A DNA stretch of 64,000 nt from Cokeromyces recurvatus. Taxonomy: Eukaryota; Mucoromycota; Mucoromycetes; Mucorales; Mucoraceae. The stretch lies in the NCBI RefSeq assembly GCF_025118155.1, contig NW_026251389.1, positions 310,001 through 374,000 of the forward strand, in the 5' to 3' direction. The position numbers and the translations under genes are program-made. Positions 1-10,563 of the stretch are shown in pieces; position 1 is the stretch's first letter; each line of letters starts with the position of its first letter. Below the pieces are notes generated by a model. The model saw only the letters and a list, made by a program, of their open reading frames with translations. It searched no databases and was not told where the DNA came from.

Positions 1-2
1 TG

Positions 3-230
3 TCATGTAGTGTGTTTACTGTCAATGTTGGAAATAGATTCAATGTATTTAATACACTATTGACAGGCTTAAACCTCTTTGAATGTGTAATGATTGTAAT
101 AAAGACTTTCCTCAATAAAGCTGCTAATATCCCGAGTCGCGGTATAGTTAGGGAACTTGATTATATGAATGCTGTTAAAATGATAATGAATATCCTGAAA
201 GAATTTGAACTACATGAGTCACATTATTGA
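3..230 (+). CDS. open frame of unknown identity, open at window start
   Basis: A frame of about 76 codons is open from the first bases of the window and ends at a TGA at 228-230. It may continue upstream. It has no motif I recognise, and the composition is ordinary (Leu, Asn, Val, Lys). It could be the last exon of a gene outside the window or chance. A poly-A run follows at about 250. Low confidence that it is a real gene. Confidence 0.2.
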   Translation, partial: SCSVFTVNVGNRFNVFNTLLTGLNLFECVMIVIKTFLNKAANIPSRGIVRELDYMNAVKMIMNILKEFELHESHY

Positions 231-469
231 GCACGATAGGAAATGTTAAAAAAAAAAAAATCAAGATATTTATATAGTCATTTTACACTGGTAAATAAGG
301 TTTAATATAATAAGTTGATGGGTTCTGTTCTCCTCTTTTACATAGTACAAATCAAGTCTATTTTGACACCATGTTAGAGCTTTAATACTTTGTCACAATT
401 TTTATTTATTTATTTTCAATCCACATCAGAAAAACGATTCATTGGCTATTAGCAAGTCGTGACTGTAGC

Positions 470-526
470 TCTGTCTCTCTCTCTCTGTCTCTCTCTCTCT
501 TTTTTTTTTTCCTTTTTTTTTTCCTT
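470..526 (+). promoter_or_regulatory. CT-rich and T-rich tract upstream of the BRL1-like gene
   Basis: A run of CT dinucleotides passes directly into T tracts and ends about 45 bp before the start codon at 570. Similar pyrimidine stretches precede other genes in this window (for example at 49016-49034 before the Ras gene). A role near the transcription start is inferred; no TATA consensus was seen here. Confidence 0.4.
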
Positions 527-569
527 CTAAAATTCACTTCAATTTAGACAAAAAATTCAAATAATCAAA

Positions 570-1680
570 ATGGATTATCAATATACAGATGAAATGGAAT
601 TCGAATATACAGAACCTCTCTCTTTTCCTTCATTAAATGAAAAATTACAGACAGTATATACATTACCACCTTCAGGCACCTTTCATATTCCCCAGTCTCT
701 TTTTGGAAATAATTATACAAAACTGAGTTCGACAACTAATACAGTATGTAATTTACTTAATGAAGTGACGTTGAATGATAAAGAAACTGAACGAATACAA
801 GAACAAGAAGACAAACAAACAAAAGTATGAAATGACGATAAACAATACAATATATGCCTATACAAACTGATTAATTATAATTGATAGATGTCAAAAAGTT
901 TACAACTATTACCAAAAGATAATTCATTAAAAGTAAATGATAGTAAAGATCGATTAGAAATAAAGCAGTCTGTTGATCAGTTTGAAATACCAAATGCAAT
1001 AGCATCCTTACCCACACCAACCGATGAAAAGTTAAAAAGTCCAGTAGCAACTTCTCCTTCACAAGTATTTATATATAATGCAGCACCTTCTACCGATGAA
1101 CATATCAATCATAGCCATAGCGTAATCTATTATATTAATGGACTATTTAAACTATTTTATACGTCTATTTTATTTATGGGAGCACTTTATATTATTATTC
1201 ACCTTATTAGAAATATACACTATGATATAAAAGATAAGATAGCTACTTATGAATCAGGTAAGAAAAAGAAGAGGAATTCAATTATAGATTAAATTCAATA
1301 TTGAATGAAGAAATTTGTTATAGATTTATTTGGTGATCAGTTATATTGTCAACAACAATATGAATTAAATCGATGTTCACCTAATACTCGATTACCAGCT
1401 ATTCAAGATTTATGTAGAGAATGGGAACGTTGTATGATGCGACCGTTAGCAGTAAGTAAATCGAAAGTATTGGCGGAAACTTTAGCAGAAATGGTAAATG
1501 GATTTTTGAATACTTTAACCTTAAAGACAATGGTAAGAAGAAGATAAAAATAGTAGATTAAAATGATTTGCTTATTTTTTTCTTATTTTAAAAAAAAAAA
1601 AATAGATATATAGTATTGTCTTTGGATTTGGAATTATTTGGTCTCTTACCAATGGTGGTTTAATAAGCAAAAGAAACTAA
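570..1680 (+). CDS. BRL1: Brl1/Brr6-family nuclear envelope protein
   Basis: Four exons (570-824, 888-1257, 1324-1532, 1606-1680) join in phase to give about 302 residues. The acidic N-terminal half has low complexity. The C-terminal half is the Brl1/Brr6 domain: a membrane segment (YYINGLFKLF onward), a lumenal stretch with four cysteines, including NRCSPNTRLPAIQDLC and REWERC, and a second membrane segment after LTLKTM. In this family the cysteines form two disulfides in the perinuclear space, and the proteins promote fusion of inner and outer nuclear membranes during nuclear pore assembly. Exon 3 was placed at 1324 because only that acceptor keeps the frame and restores the family's normal distance between the first membrane segment and the first cysteine. 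Exon 4 supplies the second membrane helix. Whether it is the Brl1 or the Brr6 orthologue cannot be decided; many non-yeast fungi have one. Confidence 0.85.
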
Positions 1681-1815
1681 GCATTATTGTAACATGGATA
1701 GGAAAAAAAGTAAACTTTAAATTTTAGTAGTCATGCAATTTTTTTTTTTCTGTTAATTTCTTTTATTTATTTACAAATGATGCTATAATATACAATTGGT
1801 ATTTTTTTTTTTGGA

Positions 1816-2355
1816 TTATAATTGAATATTTTCCATAATTTTATAAGGTAAATTTGAAGTTAAAGTTGTATTCTCAGTAATTAATAATAAGTTGATTTCA
1901 TTATGATTCTGTTCTGATTGAGTAGCATAAATTAAAATTTCTACAAATAATGGAAATTGTTGAAAAAAGTCTTCCATGTCTTCAGTAATAATAGGTTGGC
2001 CATTCTCTAATTGATGATAGCTATAAACATGGCCTGTCCTAACCTTGATAAGAATATTAGATAATCCCTTCAAGAGTCTTTTTCTTGATTTAAACATATT
2101 GATAATGTCTTCGGATATTAATTCAATATTATCTTCTAATATAGGTAAATGATCATTTATCATAAAACTACTACTTTCATCCTCTATCGTCGTCATCATC
2201 ATCGTATTACTATTCAAATTTACTGTCTTATTAGGATGACTGTATAATTTATTTGCTAACCATTCTTCAAAGATACGAGAAATAGGTGTAGTTGCCTTAG
2301 TATTACTTGTACCTAATGTAGGTAACTGTATAATATTATATGAGCATCATCATTG

Positions 2356-2393
<38 letters not shown>

Positions 2394-2781
2394 TCTCTAT
2401 CTCTCACTCTCTATCTCTCTCTTTCTCCTTCAATCCTTATTATTACCGAAATAAATCGAACACCTCCATCCATAAAATATGTATTTTGACATTGAGATAT
2501 ACGAAGGTTTGTTGGATCCTGCATTTGATCTTGAAATAATTCAATATGAGTCGTTGAATGAGAAGGGTATAAAATAAGGCTTGATAAATCATCAATAGCT
2601 GTTGCTAATGTTTCTTCATCATCTTCACTATCATAATATTGTTTCATGATAGTAGTTGTTGTATTCTCTTTTGTAATAAACTTATTATTGGTATCTTTAA
2701 AATAAAAAAGCAAGTTTAGATTCTATATTATGACATATAAAAGTATGTATTACCAAAAGGATATGTTGTTTCAAATAACAT
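1816..2781 (-). CDS. hypothetical protein, three exons
   Basis: Exons 2781-2754, 2694-2447 and 2325-1816 splice in phase at standard GT..AG borders and give about 261 residues. It begins MLFETTYPF, followed by an acidic patch (YDSEDDEETLATAIDDL). The second half is mostly helical-looking, with a short basic segment (FKSRKRLLKG) and no membrane segment or signal peptide. I do not recognise the family. Support for a real gene comes from the consistent phase over two introns and the open 170-codon last exon. The second intron contains a CT/CA microsatellite. The gene is convergent with the BRL1-like gene. Confidence 0.6.
2353..2425. repeat. CT/CA microsatellite inside an intron
   Basis: A (CT)n run, then (CA)n, then CTAT/CTCT variants. 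It occupies most of the second intron of the hypothetical minus-strand gene. Confidence 0.9.
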
Positions 2782-3240
2782 GTTAACTACTTATATATTT
2801 ATTTACAAAAAGAAGGAAAAAGAAGAAAAAATAAAAAGGGATATCCCTTTATATGTATCTATTTTGCTGCTGGATATAAAATATAATAATCCTTCTATAT
2901 TAAGTAATCTTCTTCTTTTAAGAGTGTTCATGTGAGAGACTATATCGATATTTTGCATTCTCTTTTATAAATAAAAGTCACGAGAAAATAATATATTCTC
3001 AAGTAAGGTAAAGGATCCTTTACTATTATCTTTCTTTAAAAACAAAAAAATAAAATAAAATAAAATCTTCCAATGATGAATTTTAATAAGCCGGATGTTA
3101 CCCTATCTTATTAATATCTTCTTTATCTAGTGCAACCTTAGATGCTATTTGCTGGTCATGTGTAATGGAAATTATTCGCACACGTTTTATTTTATTTTTT
3201 TATTTTGAATTAAGACGATGATGGACCAAGTAAAATTTAA
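2782..3240. other. intergenic, nothing recognised
   Basis: AT-rich DNA with A-rich runs and an (AAAAT)n-like stretch near 3045-3065. No coding frame or RNA was recognised. It should contain the promoter of the minus-strand gene ending at 2781. Confidence 0.5.
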
Positions 3241-3392
3241 ATTCAAATAAGATGCTTACCTTTTTTGGACGGAATTCAGATAGAAAAAAAAAATCAGCTT
3301 TCAGAAGAATAGAGTTATAGTGTTTAGACATCTTACCTGTAAATAACTAATCTAAAGCCTTCTAGAAGACAACCGTGTTTGCTACAGCGATT
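3241..3392 (+). repeat. left terminal inverted repeat of the Fanzor-like element
   Basis: The reverse complement matches 5628-5779 over the whole length with scattered mismatches. The stretch includes the last codons and stop (3333-3335) of the minus-strand nuclease remnant, whose end reads LLEGFRLVIYR and is shared with the other arm. Confidence 0.85.
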
Positions 3393-4385
3393 GTGAGCTA
3401 TATGTTTAATTTTTTTGCTGTAAGCTTTTGGCCTGCTATTGGCTTTCCAGAAGGATGGAGAGATTTTCACCATTGGTATTTTTTTTTTTTGGCGGCATTG
3501 ATGTCTCGTTGACAAAGTATACTGCATTTTGTAAACGAGACAAGTACACTTTAATCTTTGATATACATTTTTGGTTGAAGAGTGCAGGTGATACATTGAC
3601 TATAAACCTTTTATGTGTTAAATTCATCGATTGGTATGATCAGAAGATCCCCAGTAACTTTTCCTTTTTCTTTTTTCATGCATCGACCACAATATAATCT
3701 CTTCAGTTTAACTGTATCCTTTTGAAACATATTGTTACCAAAAAACAACCAGAGGAACTTCCTACTTGTCTTCATTTGTAAACTTACCTGTTCATCCTAT
3801 AAAGTACTTAAAAAATTAGAAATGAATACATAGGTCTACAATTCTCAACTTACTTTCGATGCTAATGCTGTCTACGCTTGCTTTTTTCGTTTCTTTTTTT
3901 TGGGGGGCTTTTAATATTCTTCTTTTTTCATTTTTTTTTCTTTCTCTTCTTCTTGCTTCTTCGATTTCTATTATATTTTGGATGTACCATGCAATAACAT
4001 GTCTACCATGATTTTAAGAATTTGTTGTCTGCCTTAATATAGACTACGTTTGTTGATGGCAGTGTGATATTCATAAAAAGAGAAAGCAATACGTCGAGAT
4101 TAGACATCTTGTAATTGGTATACTGAAGATATGGGGCACCTCTTGACTTTTTTTTTTTTTTTGCAGAAGATATTACAGATTTAATCGCTGTATGCCTTTT
4201 TTTTTCTTTTTCAGTCTTTTGATATGAATTGTTGAACAAGTTAAATGGTGGTAGTATTCATCTGTAGTGCAACGTCTTATTTGATGCTAGTCCTTGTCAA
4301 TTCCAATAGCAGCGATTTAAAACTGTGTTCTGCCCAGTATCAATGAAAGCTAGGCCTGAACACTCGTATAACCACTTCTATGGAA
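3333..4385 (-). pseudogene. Fanzor-like RNA-guided nuclease remnant, left arm
   Basis: Read on the minus strand, fragments appear in family order but in shifting frames. First comes a RuvC-I-like FIDTGQNTV (about 4345). About 80 bases on follows RRCTTDEYYHHLTCSTIHI, then YLQYTNYKMSNLDVLL (about 4120), a basic stretch near 3900-3990, CQRDINAA (about 3500), WKANSRPKAYSKK (about 3430) and the terminal LLEGFRLVIYR. Fanzor proteins are eukaryotic TnpB relatives whose RuvC domain cuts DNA guided by an element-encoded RNA. FIDTG carries the first catalytic Asp and QRDINAA the third; the middle Glu motif was not located. Frameshifts, stops and a homopolymer run inside the third motif show it is dead. 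The family is inferred from motif order and spacing, not from a search. Confidence 0.6.
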
Positions 4386-5006
4386 AAGTCTTCAATACAT
4401 GAAATCATGATTTACTATTGAATTCTACTCTTTTTTATCAAATGTAAAAATCTAGAAAGCATCCTGTCAAACTTGACACTATTGCCAAATAAAACATCAT
4501 TTGCTCCCTGTTGATATCAGTTCATCAATACTATTTTATGGTCGAGACTATACAAAGATCGATTATATACACTATGAGAAGTTTATTATGTTAATGTACT
4601 ATCAGCAATGAACGGGATCGTGAACAATTAATTGGTATATCATTTTAATTTCCCCCCCACACACACACACGCACATACTTATTCTAAATATATGAATTAT
4701 TTTGATTATATTGATTATATTCAACGTTTTTTCTTTCCCCCCCTCTACACGTATAATAATGCATAGAGTAACTATTTTGAGAAGGGAACAAACTTTTTTT
4801 TTTTGAATTATGAAAAGGCTAAGAAGTGAGTGATGAAAGTAGTGGTAATATTTGTATACTAAGAAACTTGCAAGAACTCATTTGAAAAAATTAATAATTA
4901 ATAAGAATCGTTTGCATTGATTATAATAAATCAGAGGGGAAGTATAATCCTAGAAATTATTATAAATGCAAGTTATAGGTTTTCTTCTACTGCAGACACA
5001 AGGTAA

Positions 5007-5687
5007 TTGTTAAAACAAGATATATATGCACTTGTAGTTGGTTCTCTAAACTCTCTTTGTATACAGTTGGAACAAGCAAAAAGACGAGTAATAGAACTAT
5101 TAATTTCCCATTGTAAGATATATAGAACAGATATAACCACTCCTCTGCAAAATTTTCTTTATCTCCCTTTTAATATAATGCCAAAAGTTAAAGTAATTTA
5201 CAAATACCTTGGTGATAATTATGAGGCCTTTACAAGAAAGGTACTATACGATAATTGTATCAGGAAGAATTATCCCATACATGAAACCAAAAATAATAAT
5301 AATAATAATAATAGCACCATGTATCCATATTAGGCATATTGTCATTAAAGCAAAGTTCTTTGTAAATTATTACGTTTTGCTAGATACAAGCAGAATTCTA
5401 CCTCATGATATCTTAAAAAAAAATGTAATCTTTATCTTTTGCTCAGTTTGAAAGCTTGTCAACACATCTAATTCCAAGGATGGAGATGTATTGACCTGTA
5501 AAGTATGTCACAAAGTGTGGCAAAGAGATGCAAATGCAGCTCGCAATATGATGATGATGATCTCAGAAGTTATCTGGTCAGTAGAAGGAATATGGCTAAT
5601 TTTAAAACCAAAGAAGAAGAGTAATATAATTGCCACAGCAAGCACGATTGCCTTCTAGAAGGCTTTAGATTAGTTATTTACAGGTAA
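5007..5687 (+). pseudogene. Fanzor-like nuclease remnant, right arm, internally deleted
   Basis: A frame from 5007 (after the stop at 4975-4977) contains a region with LEQAKRRVIELLI and continues, after a shift in an AAT run near 5300, into KFFVNYYVLLDTSRILPHDI. After one TGA (5449-5451) the same frame gives LTCKVCHKVWQRDANAARNM. That is a CxxC zinc-ribbon half followed by the RuvC-III motif RD-x-NAA-x-N of TnpB/Fanzor proteins. The part with RuvC-I and RuvC-II is missing, so N-terminal sequence is joined almost directly to the C-terminus. After another shift the frame ends in LLEGFRLVIYR and a stop at 5685-5687, inside the right terminal repeat. Confidence 0.65.
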
Positions 5688-5779
5688 GATGTCTAAACAC
5701 TATAACTCTATTCTTCTGAAAGCTGATTTTTTTTTTCTATCTGAATTCCGTCCAAAAAAGGTAGGCATCTTATTTGAAT
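5628..5779 (-). repeat. right terminal inverted repeat of the Fanzor-like element
   Basis: Inverted partner of 3241-3392. The inner edge lies in the nuclease C-terminal coding remnant, and the outer edge reads TTATTTGAAT on the plus strand. Confidence 0.85.
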
Positions 5780-6986
5780 CATTTAGAATAGAACTTCTTT
5801 CCTACTCCTCTCCCATCTTTAAGATCCAATACAAATTTTAATAGAAAAAAAAAAGCGTCCTTAACTTAAAATCTCTTAGTAATATTTTAAACTTATAGAT
5901 AGAATAATGATAAATGATAGGTTTACCCTTAATCCTGATTATAAACCAAAAAAAAAAAAGTTTATAGAAAGTTTATTCCAATTTAATAGTTATCAAGATT
6001 TAATTATTTAAGCAAGTTAAACATAATTCTTATTTCATTTTATGATAATGGATATTTAATTTATAGATTTTTTTTTTTTAGAGTTCATAATTTAACCTGT
6101 TTTTTATCTAAGAAACAAAGCTCACTCAAGACTTTATGTACATGATAAAGTTTTGCAACCTGTTGCACTACTTATTATTATAAAAAAAAATAAAATAAAA
6201 TAAAGGAAGGGAAGTCATTTAATACAAATCGAATGAATATTAGGAAACTATTTATAATTTTTTTTATCATAGTAAAAGATCCTTATTTCTAATACTACTA
6301 TAGTGTATTTATATTAAAATATAAACGGGTTATCAATGCTTTTAATATTTAATTTTGTTTGTAAAATATGCTCATTATTACCTTGAAGAATCCATTTATT
6401 TGTATATAAGAATGTTTATTCTTCTACTGTATTCTATATCATAAATAATCAGCTTTTATGATGGTTATAAAAGGAAAATCAACTAATTAATGTTATATAT
6501 GTATATCTTAGATTAACGAAAGAATCTATTTTGTGTTTTAATCCTCTGCACACTGAAATAATGAGATAAATGAGTTTATTAAAGTAATAGATACATATAC
6601 ATACATACATACATATATGTATATACTAATTTTGTTTTGTTAGAGGGAAAGTAATGTAGCCATCAACTGAATATTAATAATTCAATTACAAAGAAAACTT
6701 GATAAAATAAATAAAAGAGAAGAGGCTGATCTTGTAGACAGAATTAATGTTTAAAACATGTGTTGGCTCTGATAGAGATAAAGGTGAACTATCTCTGTTC
6801 TTTATCATTATGAAATAAGAAAAGAAAGAAGACGTGTTGCTCTTCTTATTTTACATTATACTTGTATTATTATATCTGAACTATTTTGCTATACCAAGAC
6901 ACATTACTAAAAAATACAATCATCTATTTATCAAACGCTCTTGTACCAAAAAAAAAGCTTCTTCGAGGAGAAAAAGCAAAAGTAAA
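5780..6986. other. intergenic, AT-rich, no gene recognised
   Basis: It contains many homopolymer runs and a (CATA)n microsatellite at about 6591-6625. No frame longer than chance with recognisable content. A T-rich stretch at about 6976 on the minus strand may act as the Pol III terminator of the adjacent tRNA gene. Confidence 0.5.
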
Positions 6987-7058
6987 GCCCAACGGGGGGG
7001 TCGAACCCCCAACCTTGAGATTAAGAGTCTCACGCTCTACCGATTGAGCTAGCTAGGC
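6987..7058 (-). tRNA. tRNA-Lys (anticodon CTT)
   Basis: The minus strand folds as a full cloverleaf. Acceptor GCCTAGC pairs with GTTGGGC (including G-U pairs). The D arm is GCTC/GAGC around AATCGGTA. The anticodon stem TGAGA/TCTCA has loop CTCTTAA, giving anticodon CTT. The variable loop has 5 nt, and the T arm is GGGGG-TTCGACC-CCCCC. There is no intron. The B box GGTTCGACC is intact. The following bases on the transcribed strand are T-rich, as expected for Pol III termination. The discriminator position reads T, which is unusual for tRNA-Lys. Confidence 0.9.
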
Positions 7059-8916
7059 TTTGTTGATTTTTGGATTCAGCTGCTAAATAATAGAGTAAAT
7101 GAATACCGGAGTTTAAAATTGACCAATCATATTGGTCACTGTAATTCAAATAAAAATAATAACTACAAGGAAAAAGGTGAAGTTTATAAAAACAAGCTTG
7201 TTGTGATTGTAGTAGCCTTTATAATTAAGTTAATAGAAATAAACCATCATTTATTACATAATAAAGAGGTTATTCAAATTAAACTAATATATCGCGCTTC
7301 ACAGCATAATATTCATTCTACTCTCAGTTTTGATAATAGTCATTGTTTGAGTATTCGAGCATTAAAAATAATTATATACATTATATTATGTAATAATAAT
7401 AATTCAATAGGATTATGACTGTTATATTCAATTACATAATTATTTATAAGTCATACATATTATATATAGATAGCTATAAAGATAAATATTGTTATGTAAT
7501 AATATCTTATAGGATAATAATAATAGTAGCATATAAATAATTGGTATTGTTATAGCTGACATATTCACTGTGAATTAATATTGACGCGTCGCTTACCCCA
7601 GAAATAATAATTTAATATTTTTAGTAACAGCGACAGCTCAGGCAGAAAAGAATAAAAATAGATTTTATTGTAGGCAGAATTATTCGGAGAAAATATTTAT
7701 GACTAATGCTTTATTATAGCAATATTTGCTTATCCAAATCATAGTTCTATTAATATCACTTACCTTGCAAAAACATATAAATAACCCTTTACTTTTTCAC
7801 ATAATTTTTCCTTGTACAATTTTTGTATTATTTTTCTTAATAAAAAAACTACGCGAAGTTTTCACAGACTTGTCTTTTGTTTTTTCTCTTTCTTTAACTT
7901 TTTGCTGTCAAAACAAAGCTCTTTAACCTTTATTATAAAATTTGAGAAGATGGCGGTATATTTCTTAATATCTGCAGCTGTTATAATCGTAATTAACTAT
8001 TCTATCAAACTGGAACCAATTTTCAAAATAATTAAAAGCAAGGTACCATTTTCCTACACAATGTGATGATTGTCAAAATGCAATTCTAAATTTTTAGCAG
8101 TCGCGAAATGTGTTGTGTATATAATGATGTATTACATAATATCTTATAATGTACAAATCAGAGTCATGAAGAACCGAATGATATTATAGTTATTAGTTAT
8201 ACACTTTATGCATACAATATTATTTGATTTCAGTTTATAAGATATTCTTGTGATGAGAAAAATAATGTTATAATAAATACTAACTCTACGAAATAATGAT
8301 TGTGATGGAATGTAAATAAAAATAAAAGACAAAATAAAAAGAGAGAAAGGGAACAAAAGGAAGTATAGTTTGAGACTGTTTTTATTCAATAAAATAAAGA
8401 AAGTTAAAAGAAAGCTAAAGAAAGAAGTTAAAGATTATTTTGTGTCTAAACAACTGCTTGTATTTATATTAATGAATCCTGAATCAAAGAAATAAAAATA
8501 ACCGTCAAATAACATGAGTCATGAAACAGTGTTAGTATTCGGATATACGTCTTGTTGATTCAAGAGACTGATCTATGGATTATCTATTGGGTGTTATAAT
8601 GATCTGATTAAGTTTTAAATAAAAAATTTATTGTTTAATCTGAGTATATGTTCCTGATATCTTTTATGTTTTATTTTATTGGATCAAAGACGACCTAGAT
8701 CCTTTATCAAGGTTATAAAAATAAATATTTAGAAATGATACGATGTCTTATAATTGATACATCTAGACAATTGGATGTCAATAAGTTTTATATTATTTAC
8801 AAGATGTTATATACAGAGTTTTATTTCATATTCAGGCTTATATTTTATCCTGTATTATGTAATTCATCTATTACAATATTACTTATGATTATATCCAGAG
8901 CTTGTTCTATAACATA
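7059..8916. other. intergenic, no gene recognised
   Basis: AT-rich sequence with scattered short frames, none of which resembles a protein family. An ACGCGT site lies near 7583. No RNA gene or repeat array was recognised. Confidence 0.5.
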
Positions 8917-9088
8917 GAGAAGTGGGGTTAGGCAATAGATGGGGGAGTATGTTACAGAGTGGCTATACCCAACAATGTTAGCTCATCCAAATAAGTAGCC
9001 TACGCGACTTTTTATAACCAAGCTGATGTAGTTTAAATGCTCACACTTGTTTACATATTCTCCCATCCATTGCCTAACCCCACTTCTC
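8917..9088. mobile_element. MITE with about 40 bp inverted ends and TA target duplication
   Basis: The left end starts GAGAAGTGGGGTTAGGCAAT and the right end is its inverse, with a few mismatches further in. The 172 bp unit is flanked by TA on both sides (8915-8916 and 9089-9090). It has no coding capacity. Size, inverted ends and TA duplication fit a non-autonomous Tc1/mariner-superfamily element; its autonomous partner is not in this window. Confidence 0.8.
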
Positions 9089-9090
9089 TA

Positions 9091-9811
9091 CACAACTTCT
9101 ACTCTAGCTAGCTAAGCAAACACATCCTAAAATGTGATAGGATGACGTCCCTAGACGACTGACTAACAATGGGTTCCAAAGTCAGTTATTTTATTTATTA
9201 TAATCTTTAATTGATGCTTATTTATATTATAAGAATATCAAAGATTATCAGAGAAGAGGTATTAGAAAAGTACTTGTTTATATTTAATATTGTTAATAAA
9301 ATGTACAACGTCCTTAAATTTATGAAATATAATGAATAAATAATAATAATAATAATAGTAATAGTAATATATATATATATATATGTAAGTCGAAATACCC
9401 TTCGTTGATATTATTATTTGTTCAGGTATTATTAATCTAAAGATAATAATTAACTCTGCTGATGATTGCTTTCGCTTTGATTATTTATTCATTTCATTTA
9501 ACGTCAGATCACGATATAATAATTTATACTTTTCTATAAGCCTTAGATATCCCCTGTATTTTTCATATAAATATACCCATTATAAAATCAATTATTTTTA
9601 GTCCTATTATTGTTCAGTCTCGTTGATGGCTTTATTCATGTTTTATAATTTTATATTTAAACTATCACATAGACATTCAAATAGTATGTATAATAAAACT
9701 ATTTAAAATTAGTGAAAAAAAAAAAGGGAGAGGGGGCAACTCTAGAGATAATATAATTTATAATACATAATGGAATTTAATAATAATAAAAAAAAGAACA
9801 GTTTATTTTTA
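9091..9811. other. intergenic with simple repeats
   Basis: It contains (TAA)n and (TA)n runs at about 9338-9385. No coding frame was recognised. It includes the downstream flank of the minus-strand membrane-protein gene. Confidence 0.5.
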
Positions 9812-10563
9812 TTAATGTGTTTCTGACATTGGTATTCTTTCATAATCTTCATATATGATTCCTTCTGTTAATTTTATGATAATTAGTATAAATAATGCTA
9901 AAGAGATTAGCATATATTGTACACCCATATTGAATAATATTATTATAGACATTATTACAGTAAAGAATATTACAATAAATAATTTATGCTTTTTCTTTTC
10001 GGGTCTTTGCTTGATAATAAATGTAATACAGATAAACAAGAATATAGAAACGCCTTCACCGGTGATACTGAAATTGACTAATGGCGTGTATAATGTTGGA
10101 CTTTCTATACGATAATGCATAAGTGTCATTAAGGAAGAACATATGTAGGCCGTTAGATATGAAAAATCGACATAACCATTGTTAAACAGTTTCTTCATAA
10201 AAACAATTCCACAAATAGTTACAGGAAAGTTAAAGAAAAATGTTATTTCCATTGTTGAGAAAATATATTTTTGATACAAATATTTTGGTTCGAAATAGTC
10301 AACTGGTCTATAGATGTTATCCATGTAATGGAAGTTATGAATAATAACATGTAAAATATAAAATATCATTATAATAGCTGAACTATGGTTGCTTTTCCCA
10401 ATAAATCTAAACTTTATCGTTTTTTTGTCATTGTTAAACGTCAAATAATTTTTCGTCGTAAGAATAATATTCAAAAGCATTAATAAAAATGTGACAAAAA
10501 TAAAGAATAGCCGAAGAAAACTATGTTGATCATCAAAGCCTTCATCGATTAAAATAGGCTTTC
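9812..10563 (-). CDS. multi-pass membrane protein of unknown function, 5' end unresolved
   Basis: A continuous frame of about 250 codons is open on the minus strand. It begins at a likely splice acceptor (ACACTAG, exon from 10563) and ends at 9812. It encodes about seven hydrophobic helices: FIFVTFLLMLLNIIL, a segment around SSAIIMIFYILHVII, ITFFFNFPVTICGIV, a weaker one near LTAYICSSLMTL, ISIFLF-type residues, FIVIFFTVIMSIIIL and LISLALFILIIIK. Between the second and third lies an invariant-looking HYMDNIYRPVDYFEP. I associate similar H-x-x-DN and P-x-x-Y-x-EP patterns with uncharacterised integral membrane proteins, but that is only a recollection. The first exon and start codon were not found: an upstream stop lies in frame and no donor fits nearby. 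It could be partly decayed. Confidence 0.5.

Larger units (their letters stand above)
3241..5779. mobile_element. 2.5 kb inverted-repeat element carrying decayed Fanzor-like nuclease sequence
   Basis: The ends at 3241-3392 and 5628-5779 are near-perfect inverted copies of about 152 bp, with a few substitutions. The outermost bases of the left end read ATTCAAATAAGATGC. The interior shows two blocks that translate to pieces of one nuclease family: a minus-strand block running towards the left end and a plus-strand block running towards the right end. Both contain the C-terminal signature QRD-x-NAA of RuvC-type TnpB/Fanzor proteins. All frames are interrupted, so the element is not autonomous. 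No clear target-site duplication was seen. It could be one element with long terminal repeats, or two head-to-head copies fused after deletion. Confidence 0.7.

Noticed and set aside
7119..7418. 99-codon plus-strand ORF
   Set aside because: Composition follows the AT background (Ile, Asn, Lys), with no motif or splice context.
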